Positions 35,553 through 44,587 are shown, counted from the stretch's first letter. The stretch is DNA of 64,000 nucleotides from Sva-25 sp037385685 (GCA_037385685.1 JARRMW010000002.1:1-64000); one strand, 5' to 3'. Notes: generated by a model not told the origin, from the letters alone. Program-made: numbers and translations.

Positions 35553-36266
35553 ATGAAAGCTCGTCACCCGCCATCCACAAACTCCGTGACAATCCTGGCA
35601 CTGTGCTCGTGCATTGCGCTGATAGCCGGTTGCGTCCCGCCGAGTGTAGCAACGAAGACCGACAGCAACCCGATGCTCAGCGCAGGGCACTCTGTAGACG
35701 CGGAGAGCGCATCTCGCAGGACAAGGGAAATGGCAGACTGGGTTGTCAGTACAAGAGACAATGGCGACATGCCCTTCGCAATTGTTGATAAAGTCAACGC
35801 GAAGGTCCATGCATTCGGTGCGGACGGCAAGCCCTACGGAGAAGCACCCGTGCTGCTTGGGCTGGCGAAAGGTGATCACACCGTCCCGGGCATTGGCAAC
35901 AAGTCGATCTCACAGATCAGGCCCGATGAGCGCACGACCCCGGCGGGACGTTTCGAGGCAGTCATGGGCATCAATCACAAGGGCAAGGAAATACTCTGGC
36001 TGGACTACGAACAAGCCCTCTCCATGCACGCGGTCATCAAGGGCACCCCACGGGAGCGCCGGGCTCAACGGCTGGCCTCTCCAACGCCGCTCGATAACCG
36101 TATTTCGTATGGCTGCATCAATGTTCCGGTTCCATTCTTCCAGGAGGTGATACAAAGCAACTTTTCCGGGAATGGCGGCGTTGTGTATGTATTGCCGGAA
36201 ACAGGGCAGTTTAGCCCTGCCCCCAACGAGTTCCTGACGGCCCAAAAGGTAGATCCCGGTAGATAA
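35553..36266 (+). CDS. L,D-transpeptidase (YkuD) lipoprotein
   Basis: 237 residues: lipobox LIAGC (Cys27), then a YkuD catalytic domain with TTPAGRFEAV, SMHAVIKGTP (His159) and ISYGCINVP (Cys188), the conserved His and nucleophilic Cys. Such enzymes form 3-3 peptidoglycan cross-links or attach proteins to the wall in the periplasm. The last residues (EFLTAQKVDPGR) are encoded by repeat copy K, whose terminator overlaps the stop codon, so the C-terminus has been captured from the repeat. Confidence 0.88.
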   Translation: MKARHPPSTNSVTILALCSCIALIAGCVPPSVATKTDSNPMLSAGHSVDAESASRRTREMADWVVSTRDNGDMPFAIVDKVNAKVHAFGADGKPYGEAPVLLGLAKGDHTVPGIGNKSISQIRPDERTTPAGRFEAVMGINHKGKEILWLDYEQALSMHAVIKGTPRERRAQRLASPTPLDNRISYGCINVPVPFFQEVIQSNFSGNGGVVYVLPETGQFSPAPNEFLTAQKVDPGR

Positions 36267-36340
36267 CGACGACTTGTGCCACAGCATGGGCCGTTATCTT
36301 CCGGAGGCCCCGGGGAACCATCTGACGGGTTTCAGAATGT
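36217..36340 (+). repeat. Dispersed repeat, copy K, overlapping the transpeptidase gene end
   Basis: AGTTCCTGACGGCCCA (36218-36233 region) matches the acceptor-like part of copy C but here is in the coding frame. The terminator pairs GATAACG (36262-36268) with CGTTATC (about 36291-36298). ACGGCCCA is also perfectly complementary to TGGGCCGT in the 3' arm. The second-hairpin segment (GGAGGCCCCGGGGAACC, 36301-36318) is partly kept. Confidence 0.75.
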
Positions 36341-36456
36341 GGCGTTGGCGGGAGGGGCGGAAAACCGGACTTCCGGGATGACGGAGAGTCCCGGAATCCC
36401 GCAGGGATGGTTCATGGAAGAGTTCCGCTTTCTTTGGAGGAAAAGCACGTCAGTGC

Positions 36457-37548
36457 TCATGCCTGGTTCGACTCATTGCGGGGTTCCGTGGGCTCATCAT
36501 CTGACCGGGGTGGACTACTCGAAATCAGCACTGCAAACCAGGCACTCCCCGCCTGCTGCTCCGCGATAAACTTGATGACCATGGTCAGCGGCACTGACAG
36601 CAACATACCCACAGGGCCGAACACCCACCCCCAGAAGATCAATGAAAGAAAGACGGCCAAGGTCGACAAACCCAGGCGATGCCCCATGAAACGCGGCTCA
36701 ATCATATTCCCGACAAGCGTATTCACCAGCAGATAAAGGGCAATTATCATACCTGTCAACAATGGGTCGCGCTCCAGCAGCGACAGCAGCACAGCCGGCA
36801 CGGCGGCGATAATAGAGCCGATATTGGGAATGAAATTCAGCAGGAAGGCAAGAAAACCCCACAGCAGCGCAAACTGCACATCCATCAGCCACATGCCTGC
36901 ACTGATCAATCCACCTGTCAGAAGGCTGAGCATTGCCTTGGTGGTGATATAGCTATTCATGGAAACTGCCAGGTTCGACAAGCCGGAGAGTACCTGGCTG
37001 TTGTGAACAGTGTGTCCTGCCGAAACCTTCTTCCCGAGTGAGCCGGCATCAGCCAGCATGAAAATCACCGTGAAGACAATCAGGAAAAGGTTACTCAGTG
37101 TATCGCCCAGGCCCGAGAGGAAACCCGCAAAAAAACCAACTGCCGCCCCGGGATCCAGTGCACTGAAAATGGCTTTGCCACTGATTTCGATCCCGTGGCC
37201 GTTTAGCCAATCTAGCCACCCCTGCACCAGAGCTTTCAGCTGTACCTGGTATTCCGGCATGGCCTGGACGAAGGTGCTGACTGATGACCCCAGTAACAGA
37301 AAGACCAGTGTCAGCAGGAACAGCATGGCAAGAGCCACCACCGATACCGCCAGCCAATCCGACACCCCGCGCTGACGCAGGCGGTTGATTGGTGAACTGA
37401 GAATTGTGGCAATGAACAGGGCCAGCAGAAATGGTACCAGCAGGTTTGCTGCGTAACGGGCACCGGCGAATATGACAACCAGCGAAGCAAGTGTCAGCAA
37501 CACATCACGCACCGGTTTGTGTGCTGCTGCGAGGGGTGAATCATTCAT
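36457..37548 (-). CDS. AI-2E family transporter
   Basis: 363 residues from the ATG at 37548 (MNDSPLAAA); an earlier start at 37587 adds 13 poorly conserved residues. Seven or eight membrane helices with family blocks YAANLLVPFLLALFIATILS, FLLNFIPNIGSIIAAVPAVL and GNMIEPRFMGHRLGLSTLAV. Members include TqsA (autoinducer-2 export) and Na+/H+ exchangers of halophiles; substrate cannot be assigned here. Single gene on this strand, 250 bases upstream of the holin-like pair. Confidence 0.88.
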   Translation of the reverse strand: MNDSPLAAAHKPVRDVLLTLASLVVIFAGARYAANLLVPFLLALFIATILSSPINRLRQRGVSDWLAVSVVALAMLFLLTLVFLLLGSSVSTFVQAMPEYQVQLKALVQGWLDWLNGHGIEISGKAIFSALDPGAAVGFFAGFLSGLGDTLSNLFLIVFTVIFMLADAGSLGKKVSAGHTVHNSQVLSGLSNLAVSMNSYITTKAMLSLLTGGLISAGMWLMDVQFALLWGFLAFLLNFIPNIGSIIAAVPAVLLSLLERDPLLTGMIIALYLLVNTLVGNMIEPRFMGHRLGLSTLAVFLSLIFWGWVFGPVGMLLSVPLTMVIKFIAEQQAGSAWFAVLISSSPPRSDDEPTEPRNESNQA

Positions 37549-37799
37549 ATGGATACTCTGCGATAACCTGGCCTCTATCAGAAGCATCGTACCCGGGCAT
37601 GGCCTTAATCCGCAAAACCGCGCGCACCATCAGGCTGAAATTTCCGTTTCACGGGAGCTTTGTTTGTCCGCTTCTGATCGCCGAAGTCAATACTCGAATA
37701 CAAAACCCGATCAGTTATCCATCAATCAGCTAACCGGTGGACTTCAGGATACCCCGGGCATTTTCCTGGCTGATGCTGTGGCCTGATCGATCAAAGATA

Positions 37800-38270
37800 C
37801 TACTTGCTCCGCGATTTCAACGCCCGGGTAATGGCTACCAGCAAGGGACCGATGGCTGCCGGGAGTATGGTTTCAACCGGATTGCGCAGAAAACTGCGTA
37901 ACTCATCCTTCAGGGCCACAAACTCCGCTTCGGCCAGGGCAACCTCATCTTTGAGGTCGTTCAGTGCCACTTCGCGCATCTCCCTGATCATCTCGACCTC
38001 TGGAGCGGGTTTGATTGACCTCGCATAGCCAATGAGCAACGCGGCGATCAAGATGTCCACACCGCCCACCGCTAGCGCAGCCAGCGATTCGCCCCAGTAA
38101 GGGACCAGGCCAAAAAACATTGCCAGGCTCAGCATGGCAAGGCCGAAAAGCGCCACCAGCGCGGCCACGGCATTGAGCTGCAGCTTTTTGGAAAGAAGCC
38201 GGATCTCGTTCTGGGTCAGCAGCCGATCTGTCCGCCAGAGAATCCTGAGGCTGTGTACGAAACGTTCCAT
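37800..38270 (-). CDS. Phage-holin-like (PF07332 type) membrane protein
   Basis: 156 residues. Two central membrane helices (AVAALVALFGLAMLSLAMFF and ESLAALAVGGVDILIAALLI) are followed by a long amphipathic helix (VEMIREMREVALNDLKDEVA) and a weakly hydrophobic end. The arrangement matches the holin-like family common on bacterial chromosomes, usually beside DUF883/YqjD and YqjK-type stress genes, where it has no phage role. The start is 8 bases after the stop of the YqjD-like gene, so they are co-transcribed. Confidence 0.72.
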   Translation of the reverse strand: MERFVHSLRILWRTDRLLTQNEIRLLSKKLQLNAVAALVALFGLAMLSLAMFFGLVPYWGESLAALAVGGVDILIAALLIGYARSIKPAPEVEMIREMREVALNDLKDEVALAEAEFVALKDELRSFLRNPVETILPAAIGPLLVAITRALKSRSK

Positions 38271-38278
38271 AGCTTCTC

Positions 38279-38740
38279 CTATTTACGTGAAAACAGCTGG
38301 CCGACGACAACACCCACGGAAAAGGCCGCCAGCAACGTGAGCACTGGGCGCTTCCGTGTGGCATCCTCCATGTCTTTGAGGATGGCGTTGAAGTCGATGT
38401 TCAGATTCTCCAGCGTTTTGGCCGATTCAGCTATCACTTCCTCAAGAGGCTCACTGTCTGTCGCAGGCTCAGCTTCTGACAGGCTCTCCTCTGTACTCGT
38501 TTGCTTGCTGGAAGCAGTACTGGTCGAACCCTTACGTCTGCGTGTGGTGCGTTTTGCCGGTCGCTCGGGCTTGGCAATCCCCTCTTCGCTGTTCGTTGCC
38601 TCCCCGGATACATCTACCTCCTGTTCCTGTCCTGCAGGGCGCGCGGCGGTTGAGTCCTTCTTTAGACGTTCCGAACGCAAGGCCGCGGCCTCACGCTGTA
38701 ACGCTTTGAGTTCATCCAGATCTTTTTCAGAGCTCGCCAT
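38279..38740 (-). CDS. YqjD/DUF883-like membrane-anchored protein
   Basis: 153 residues. The N-terminal 40 residues are helical and charged, residues 45-95 are a low-complexity Ser/Thr/Glu and Arg/Lys stretch, and the C-terminus has a single membrane helix in RKRPVLTLLAAFSVGVVVGQ LFSRK, as in ElaB/YqjD proteins that tether ribosomes or protect membranes in stationary phase. First gene of a two-gene operon with the holin-like gene. Confidence 0.65.
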   Translation of the reverse strand: MASSEKDLDELKALQREAAALRSERLKKDSTAARPAGQEQEVDVSGEATNSEEGIAKPERPAKRTTRRRKGSTSTASSKQTSTEESLSEAEPATDSEPLEEVIAESAKTLENLNIDFNAILKDMEDATRKRPVLTLLAAFSVGVVVGQLFSRK

Positions 38741-38952
38741 CTACCATCCTCCTGTAGAGTTTCTCCAATTAGTATAACTCTACTGAGGAAAAAGAAAGTG
38801 AAGTTGCCAGTCCAGGCCGAATTATGGCTTTGGACATTATAATACGCTGAAACCTGACCGTTAACCGGCTGGTTACCCTCTTGAATATCCTGCGATTCAG
38901 CCACTAACGGGAATTGTCCAGCGATCACTGTTCCTGGCGTTCCAATCGGCAG

Positions 38953-39165
38953 TCATAACAGGCGCAGATAGAAGTAAAGACCATTGCTGCCGGGAATGTT
39001 GTAATTGATGAAGTACTGCCAGGTAAACAGGTTAATAGCCTTCTTCGCGTTATCGTCACAGTCTATCCGAACATTGCTGAACAATGAGTCGATGACCCAG
39101 CCACCTGGTATTGTCAGAGCAACGGCAGACAGACCACCCCACAAACCAATGGGGTCAGACCCCAT
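38953..39165 (-). pseudogene. Possible gene remnant abutting a perfect palindrome
   Basis: From an ATG at 39165 the minus strand reads MGSDPIGLWGGLSAVALTIP, GGWVIDSLFSNVRIDCDDNA and ends NIPGSNGLYFYLRLL. It looks like the C-terminal part of a real protein but I know no family. The apparent start lies inside ATGGGGTC-A-GACCCCAT (39149-39165), a perfect 8-bp palindrome, suggesting that an insertion or rearrangement cut the gene there. The rest of 38741-39225 shows no other feature. Confidence 0.3.
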
Positions 39166-39225
39166 GAATACTTCACGCTTTTTCGAATCCCTGTTAATCC
39201 ATATCATCCGTATCATTTCACCACG

Positions 39226-39639
39226 CTAGAAACGGTACACCACGGCCACGAATGCCAATACACCAAAAATCGCCATCAGGACAGCAATCAATTGCGTGCC
39301 TGAACGAGGCATAGCAGGATATTCCTTACGCATATGGCCAATATCACGCCTATGCTCGAATGCACCCATCAGTAGCGTTAAAAGGCCTATCCCGATCAGG
39401 ACGAGTCCGAACTCGCGAGGTCCGATGAGTGAAGATTGTATAAGCGGTGCTTTGGTTTCCGTATTCGCGATCTCCAGTTCAAAAAACTTGTAGACCGCAA
39501 ATCCGAATGTAATCAGTGAAGTCCCAGTTCTGACCCAGGCCATCAACGTGCGCTCGTATCCACCACGAGTACGTTCATACGCCAGCCGCAAGCTGGTTGG
39601 AAATGGATCGGGAAGGTTATCGGATGTTTGATCAGCCAT
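39226..39639 (-). CDS. DUF202 (YidH-like) membrane protein
   Basis: 137 residues from the ATG at 39639 (GGAG nine bases upstream; a GTG at 39675 is less likely). The N-terminus has TRGGYERTLMAWVRTGTSLI, the DUF202 signature, then three membrane helices. Family function is unknown; DUF202 domains occur alone or attached to polyphosphate-related VTC proteins. Lies just downstream of marC on the same strand. Confidence 0.82.
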   Translation of the reverse strand: MADQTSDNLPDPFPTSLRLAYERTRGGYERTLMAWVRTGTSLITFGFAVYKFFELEIANTETKAPLIQSSLIGPREFGLVLIGIGLLTLLMGAFEHRRDIGHMRKEYPAMPRSGTQLIAVLMAIFGVLAFVAVVYRF

Positions 39640-39671
39640 TTTCCAATACTCCTGGCTCACGCCACTTGCCC

Positions 39672-40439
39672 TCACAGAATTCCGAGTGCCTTGAGTGAGT
39701 TATTGATGATCTGAAGCCCAAGGGCGACCTGTATGACGCCAATGACGGCTCCGAGAATGGCCAGAGCGATATTCAGGACGGGGCCGATACGCCAGACATT
39801 GAGCATAACGACCAGGTTCAGAAGCATGACGGCGAGCACGACACCACCAATCATGAACTGTGATTGCAGATCACTGCTGAAAGAGAGGAACACAACCAGT
39901 GCCGCGATGCCGTACGGTGTAACGATCGTCGGGAAAGCAATCGGGGACAACGCCTCTTTGAGTGTCGGGTTTGGTACTGTCTCCGCCTCTCTACCTGATG
40001 TTTTTGGTCCGAACTGACTGAGCGTGTTTTGTAATGCGACAAGAAACAGAATGATGCCAGCGGTCAATGCCAGGATGGGCAGTGGAATCGTATACTTGGT
40101 CAGGATGTACTCGCCCGCAAAGCCAGCGATCAACAGCGCAATGGTCGAAAAAAGGATCGCCTGCAGAGCGATCTGGCGCCTCAACGCCGCATCTGCGCCC
40201 CTGGTCACCTTTGCGAATGGACCGATGATCTTGAACGGACCGAGCATCAGGATCAGAAACGTGAATATGTGCACCAGGGGGAACGGATCATTCGGGACCT
40301 GGCTGGTAGCGGTTCCTGCCGCTGAAGCGAGACCTGTGCCAAGCAGACCACCTGAACAGACGATGAGGGTTGCGACAAGGAATCGTGATCGATGGCTGCA
40401 TCGCCCTCTTGGTAAATTCATCAGGTTATTGTTCTTCAT
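39672..40439 (-). CDS. marC: MarC family membrane protein
   Basis: 255 residues, six membrane helices plus a hydrophobic N-terminal segment that could be a signal peptide (VATLIVCSGGLLGTGLASAA). Conserved blocks LMLGPFKIIGPFAKVT, AFAGEYIL, ALSPIAFPTIVTPYGIAALV and ALGLQIINNSLKALGIL identify the MarC/UPF0056 family, sometimes called NAAT transporters; the claimed link to multiple antibiotic resistance was not confirmed for MarC. Forms a run with the DUF202 gene. Confidence 0.85.
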   Translation of the reverse strand: MKNNNLMNLPRGRCSHRSRFLVATLIVCSGGLLGTGLASAAGTATSQVPNDPFPLVHIFTFLILMLGPFKIIGPFAKVTRGADAALRRQIALQAILFSTIALLIAGFAGEYILTKYTIPLPILALTAGIILFLVALQNTLSQFGPKTSGREAETVPNPTLKEALSPIAFPTIVTPYGIAALVVFLSFSSDLQSQFMIGGVVLAVMLLNLVVMLNVWRIGPVLNIALAILGAVIGVIQVALGLQIINNSLKALGIL

Positions 40440-40505
40440 TGCAGAACTCCTAAACGAGAAAAAACAGCAGTATCTTGATTCCCGTTTCGAGGGTCGCTTC
40501 CATGG

Positions 40506-41057
40506 CTATCGGGGGTGCTTTGAAGCCCCTTCTTTCAAGATGAGTCTCTCGGGATCAATGGTGTAAACCCAGGGAGCCGAGTTCTTCCAGCCATTCCTCA
40601 TGCGTTTCCCGTGAAAGACGCTGCCTGGGTCATCCACCTTGTCCCCTTCAAAACCGTCAATGATCGAATAAACGTTCCCGAAACCTGCTGCGGCGAGCTG
40701 ATTAACTGCCATAGCCGAACGGTCGCCAGACCGGCACATGACAAGCAGTGTGTCTGTATCCCCCGTTATTGCTTTGACTTCCTCTACAAAATCCTCATTC
40801 CATTTCGGTCCGTACTCGGTGATGCCGTTCTTTCTGTGATAGGTCACGAAGGCAAGGGGTACGTTCCAGGCCGAATCGGGGTGACCGATGAAGCCATACT
40901 CCTCGGGCGTGCGGACGTCGATGATCTTGATCTTGCCAGGATTGGATTTCCACATTTCATAAGCTTCTGCCGCATCTACATAGAGACCAAGTGTTGTTTG
41001 TTTGTTTTTTGGTACCTCTTGTCCAGATGCCGAGGCCGATTGCTTTTGTTTGTTCAT
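40506..41057 (-). CDS. Rhodanese-like sulfurtransferase
   Basis: 183 residues, single rhodanese domain. KIIDVRTPEEYGFIGHPDSA marks the N-terminal part and MCRSGDRS (Cys108) the active-site loop, which is the right length for sulfur rather than arsenate or phosphate. No signal peptide; polar N-terminus. An extended tail (GWKNSAPWVYTIDPERLILK) follows the domain. It is one of three rhodanese-type genes next to the DszB-like gene. Confidence 0.88.
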   Translation of the reverse strand: MNKQKQSASASGQEVPKNKQTTLGLYVDAAEAYEMWKSNPGKIKIIDVRTPEEYGFIGHPDSAWNVPLAFVTYHRKNGITEYGPKWNEDFVEEVKAITGDTDTLLVMCRSGDRSAMAVNQLAAAGFGNVYSIIDGFEGDKVDDPGSVFHGKRMRNGWKNSAPWVYTIDPERLILKEGASKHPR

Positions 41058-41126
41058 TCAGGCACCTCCAGCCATTTTCAGGTTCAATGTATTCTTCTAC
41101 TGCTCACCATAGTTTTCGGGAGCCCG

Positions 41127-41531
41127 TCACTTGCTTGCCAGAATGGTTTTCACATTTGAAATGCCGCCACCACTCAAAGCTTTAAATCCACGGGAAGTCA
41201 ACATATCCGCACCTTTTCCAGCTCGCTTGCCCGACACACAGAAAGTAATGATCGTCTTGTCTCTGGGTAGCTCATCAAAATGCCACCTCAGTCGCAATAA
41301 AGGAATGTTTTTGGCTCCGGGAATAAGGTCAGCTCCCTCTTTGCGTGTTTCCACATACATACGCATGTCCAACAGCATCGCCTGATTATCAAGCGCATCT
41401 TTGAGCTGCTCAGTAGGTGCTGGTGGGGTCGTGCCACAAAGAAAATCCAGTATCTGAACTCTGTAGTACCACCCTATTAATACGCCTATAACCAAGATGA
41501 CTACTGAAGCTAACATGACTGTATTAAACAT
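41127..41531 (-). CDS. Membrane-anchored rhodanese-like protein
   Basis: 134 residues. One N-terminal membrane helix (VMLASVVILVIGVLIGWYY), then a compact rhodanese domain with LLDMRMYVETRKEGADLIPG and active-site FCVSGKRA (Cys98). The catalytic Cys is kept. The anchor places the domain at the membrane, probably on the periplasmic face. Follows the DszB-like gene after 148 bases and precedes the soluble rhodanese by 69. Confidence 0.82.
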   Translation of the reverse strand: MFNTVMLASVVILVIGVLIGWYYRVQILDFLCGTTPPAPTEQLKDALDNQAMLLDMRMYVETRKEGADLIPGAKNIPLLRLRWHFDELPRDKTIITFCVSGKRAGKGADMLTSRGFKALSGGGISNVKTILASK

Positions 41532-41679
41532 AATTACCTCCTTTCACCGTGCTGAGAGTAAGGTGCCCTCTCATGTTGAAGACACCGTTTGAACCCTCAG
41601 TCGAAAGATGTCGATGATTCACTTCTGTCTTTCCAGTCCATATACGTCGATCCTGTTATGTAACTGAATTCACGCATGA

Positions 41680-42855
41680 CTAGCCCAGCCGTGCCTTCAT
41701 CGACTCTTCCAGAGTTGTTGCTTCAGGCAAAATAGCCGAACTGCGTTTAGCCCATTCTTCCTCGAGCAATTCCTTCGCTGCCTGCTCCAGAAACTCAGGC
41801 GCTGCCCATTCGAATACATCGAAATCATTTTCGATGTAGCCGTGGCTCAGCATGAAGTCCTTGTTGATCTGCAGGGCCTCCAGGTTGTAGGGCGAGAGCG
41901 TGGGCACCATATCGACATCCTTGATACCCCGGTACGTATCCTCGACATCCAGGTAGTAGGTCTGCTTGTCCAGTATTGCCGCAGCAGCGTGCTTGTGTTC
42001 ATTCGACCAGCGGCCCACCTTGATGAGTCCTTTTAGCAGTGTGACAACCATTTCGGGATGTTCTTCACATGCCACGTCGGTAACCGTACAGGTTGCGGGA
42101 ACGTTTGCCCCCTGGAGGGTCCAGTCGGGATAATTGGCAAGGTTTTCGATCGCCTTGATCTTTGATGTCTGCTCCTGGATATGCTGGAAGACCTTGCTCT
42201 GGGTATAGATCGCATCGACTGTACCATCCAGCAATGCCGTCTCCAGCGGGCGAAACGCCAGATCATGTTTGTGGTCGCGCTTCAGCCACAGTTCCGACGG
42301 GTTCTCCATCGGGGTGAGCATCGCGGGATTATCGTACCAGTCATCCGGGTAGGGAAAATCCACCATATCCACGTCGTCTCGGGTCATGTCGTTCAACATG
42401 AGCATGAGCTCGATGCCCTGCTCTTCCTGGATGCGCCACCAGTCGTTTTTGATGACGTTCAGGCTCTTTGTAATGCCGATCTTCTTGCCCTTGAGATCCT
42501 GCATACGATAGATAGGATCGCGGGATCGCACCAGCATGCAGCCGCCTTCGTAGACATGCGTCGTCCCGATCAGGCGGGTGCGACGAATATCGGCCTGGAC
42601 ATGGATGGCCGGGTTGCAGCCACCATAGCGCATCAGGTTGTCGAGATTGTGCACGTAGTGCGGATACCAGTCGTTCTCGGTAGTGGAGCGAAGGAACTTG
42701 TATGCGATATCCATCTTCTTGAATTCCTCTCGCACCCAGCCGATCTCCTGGTCGACGTTGCTGGGGGAGACCAGCGGACAGTTGGTGTAGTAGAACTCGT
42801 TCCAGTCCACATCTATGGAACGCATCGTCTTGCCTTTGATTGTCATGGTACCCAT
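41680..42855 (-). CDS. DszB-like desulfinase / SsuA-fold protein
   Basis: 391 residues from the ATG at 42855 (AAGGAG upstream). It has the bilobal SsuA/THI5 substrate-binding fold but no signal peptide, like the cytosolic desulfinase DszB. The catalytic Cys-His-Arg triad of DszB appears conserved in register: YTNCPL (Cys26), YPHYVHN (His66) and MRYGG (Arg76), with RTRLIGTTHVYEGGCMLVRS and WAAPEFL also shared. DszB cleaves a C-SO2 bond, releasing sulfite. Exact substrate here is unknown; a sulfinate is inferred. Neighbouring rhodaneses suit a sulfur-handling pathway. Confidence 0.75.
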   Translation of the reverse strand: MGTMTIKGKTMRSIDVDWNEFYYTNCPLVSPSNVDQEIGWVREEFKKMDIAYKFLRSTTENDWYPHYVHNLDNLMRYGGCNPAIHVQADIRRTRLIGTTHVYEGGCMLVRSRDPIYRMQDLKGKKIGITKSLNVIKNDWWRIQEEQGIELMLMLNDMTRDDVDMVDFPYPDDWYDNPAMLTPMENPSELWLKRDHKHDLAFRPLETALLDGTVDAIYTQSKVFQHIQEQTSKIKAIENLANYPDWTLQGANVPATCTVTDVACEEHPEMVVTLLKGLIKVGRWSNEHKHAAAAILDKQTYYLDVEDTYRGIKDVDMVPTLSPYNLEALQINKDFMLSHGYIENDFDVFEWAAPEFLEQAAKELLEEEWAKRSSAILPEATTLEESMKARLG

Positions 42856-42904
42856 TAGATTTCTCCTTGTAGTCTTTCTGCAATAAATGATGACTTTTGA
42901 GGTC

Positions 42905-43216
42905 CTAATCAAACTGCCGGGTCTCGTACTCCTCTTTCAGAGCCTTGTCGTACTTCAGCACCTTGATCTCGCCGAAATGCTGGCTTGACAGCGGATAACC
43001 TTTCTTTGCCCACGCGGCAATACCGCCATGGACGAGATAGACATTCCTGTAGCCGTACCTGTAGAGGAAAGAAGTGAAATAGGTGGCACGATGCTGACTG
43101 CGGCAGAAGGCCCATATCTCGGTATCCGTGTCAGGCCATGTTCTCGGCACAAGATACGGGTTGCCTGAAGTGTCAGCGCAGGACCAGCCAGCAAGGAGCC
43201 AACACCCAGATAGCAA
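42905..43216 (-). CDS. Truncated rhodanese-like protein
   Basis: 103 residues. The C-terminal half of a rhodanese is clear: YLVPRTWPDTDTEIWAFCRS (Cys38), then TYFTSFLYRYGYRNVYLVHG and GIAAWAKKGYPL. The N-terminal half with the DVR motif is missing and replaced by a short hydrophobic, lipobox-like leader (LSGCWLLAGWSC). Either a decayed gene or a minimal exported domain. It lies 49 bases upstream of the DszB-like gene on the same strand, and divergent from the AraC regulator. Confidence 0.6.
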   Translation of the reverse strand: MLSGCWLLAGWSCADTSGNPYLVPRTWPDTDTEIWAFCRSQHRATYFTSFLYRYGYRNVYLVHGGIAAWAKKGYPLSSQHFGEIKVLKYDKALKEEYETRQFD

Positions 43217-43413
43217 AGTGATTCAAAAATGTGCCTGATCATTGGCTTGCTTCCGACGTTTCATGTGTTGTTCGTACATGTGCACCACGGCTATTTCGTG
43301 CTTTCACTCAATAGAGGAACTCTCCGGCTTCTTGTACTCAAGATAGCAATTCGCATCGGGAGATACTTTGCATCTCGGGACAGGAAATTGACATTTGAGG
43401 ACAGGTATGTGAG

Positions 43414-44496
43414 ATGATCAACAAACTCGAGCAGGAGATGATTCAGGTCAAAATGAAAAAAATATCCCACCCTGAAAAAAATACCGAGCTTCGCATCGGC
43501 GCCACGCTTGCCGTACCTGACGTCCTGAGAAGTCTTGGGGCAGATCCTGTGGAAGTCTTGACGGAGGCAGGATTCAATATGGAATTGTTCAGCAGCCCCA
43601 ACAACTCCATTTCCTATTATGACCGAGGCCGGCTCCTGGCCCATTGTGTAAGGAGAACCGGTTGCGAACATTTCGGGCTCCTGGTGGGACAGCATGCCGG
43701 TTTGCATTCACTGGGCATGGCCGGTTTGCTGACCAAGTACTCGAAAAATGTCGGAACAGCTCTTCGCAACTTATCGAACTTTTTTTATCTGCATGTTCGC
43801 GGTGCCGTACTCAATCTGAGCGTGGAAGACCGTTTGGCAACACTGGGATATTCGGTAACCCTGAATGGTGTGGAGGCAAACGACCAGGTAGGAGATGGTG
43901 CAGCTGCGACAATCTTCAATGTCCTGCAATCCTTGTGTGGCCCGGAGTGGCAAGCGAAGGCAATCCTGTTCGCGCATCACGAACCGCAAAATACAACGCC
44001 CTTCAGACACTTCTTCAAGGCACCACTCGTATTCGATGCCGAGCAGAATGCGGTGGTTTTTTCTGCTGACTGCCTCAAACAACCCCTGTCCCAGGCCGAT
44101 CCGGAAATATTAGCCATGCTGCAGCGGGAAGTGGGAGCGATCGATGGCAGAAACGAAAGCCTGCCAGAAGTCGTGATACGCATACTTCACTCCGCGATCA
44201 TCACCGGGCAGGCCAATGAAGAACGCGTTGCGGAGCTGCTCAAGATGCATAGTCGCACACTGCGACGTCGTCTGAGGGAATTTGAAACGAGTTTTGAGGA
44301 GATTCTGGACCAGGTGCGCTACACCACCGCACAACGTCTTCTTCAGGATACAGGCATGCCAGTCGGCAAAATCGCGTCGACACTCGGCTATAGTGATGCC
44401 AGCTCCTTCACGCGTGCATTCCGTCGCTGGAGCGGTTTCACACCCAGCCAGTGGAGACATAAACAAGAAGACACCTTGCGAGGTATTCTTCGGTAG
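43414..44496 (+). CDS. AraC family transcriptional regulator
   Basis: 360 residues. The N-terminal 230 residues match the PF12625 arabinose-binding-like domain of OruR/ArgR-type AraC regulators (RIGATLAVPDVLRSLGADPV, GLLVGQHAGLHSLGMAGLL). The C-terminal 100 residues hold two helix-turn-helices: VAELLKMHSRTLRRRLREFE and IASTLGYSDASSFTRAFRRW SG. Divergent from the rhodanese/DszB-like cluster across a 197-base gap, so it probably activates that cluster. Confidence 0.88.
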   Translation: MINKLEQEMIQVKMKKISHPEKNTELRIGATLAVPDVLRSLGADPVEVLTEAGFNMELFSSPNNSISYYDRGRLLAHCVRRTGCEHFGLLVGQHAGLHSLGMAGLLTKYSKNVGTALRNLSNFFYLHVRGAVLNLSVEDRLATLGYSVTLNGVEANDQVGDGAAATIFNVLQSLCGPEWQAKAILFAHHEPQNTTPFRHFFKAPLVFDAEQNAVVFSADCLKQPLSQADPEILAMLQREVGAIDGRNESLPEVVIRILHSAIITGQANEERVAELLKMHSRTLRRRLREFETSFEEILDQVRYTTAQRLLQDTGMPVGKIASTLGYSDASSFTRAFRRWSGFTPSQWRHKQEDTLRGILR

Positions 44497-44587
44497 GAAG
44501 TCCGAACACCTGGTTGCACAGGGCCGTTGAATCCACAATGGAAACCAGAGCAATCGTCACTGAGCCGGTTCGCATGTGATATACAAC

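Noticed and set aside
37800..38270. Prophage on the basis of the holin-like gene
   Set aside because: No other phage genes nearby; the family is chromosomal and sits with a YqjD-like gene.
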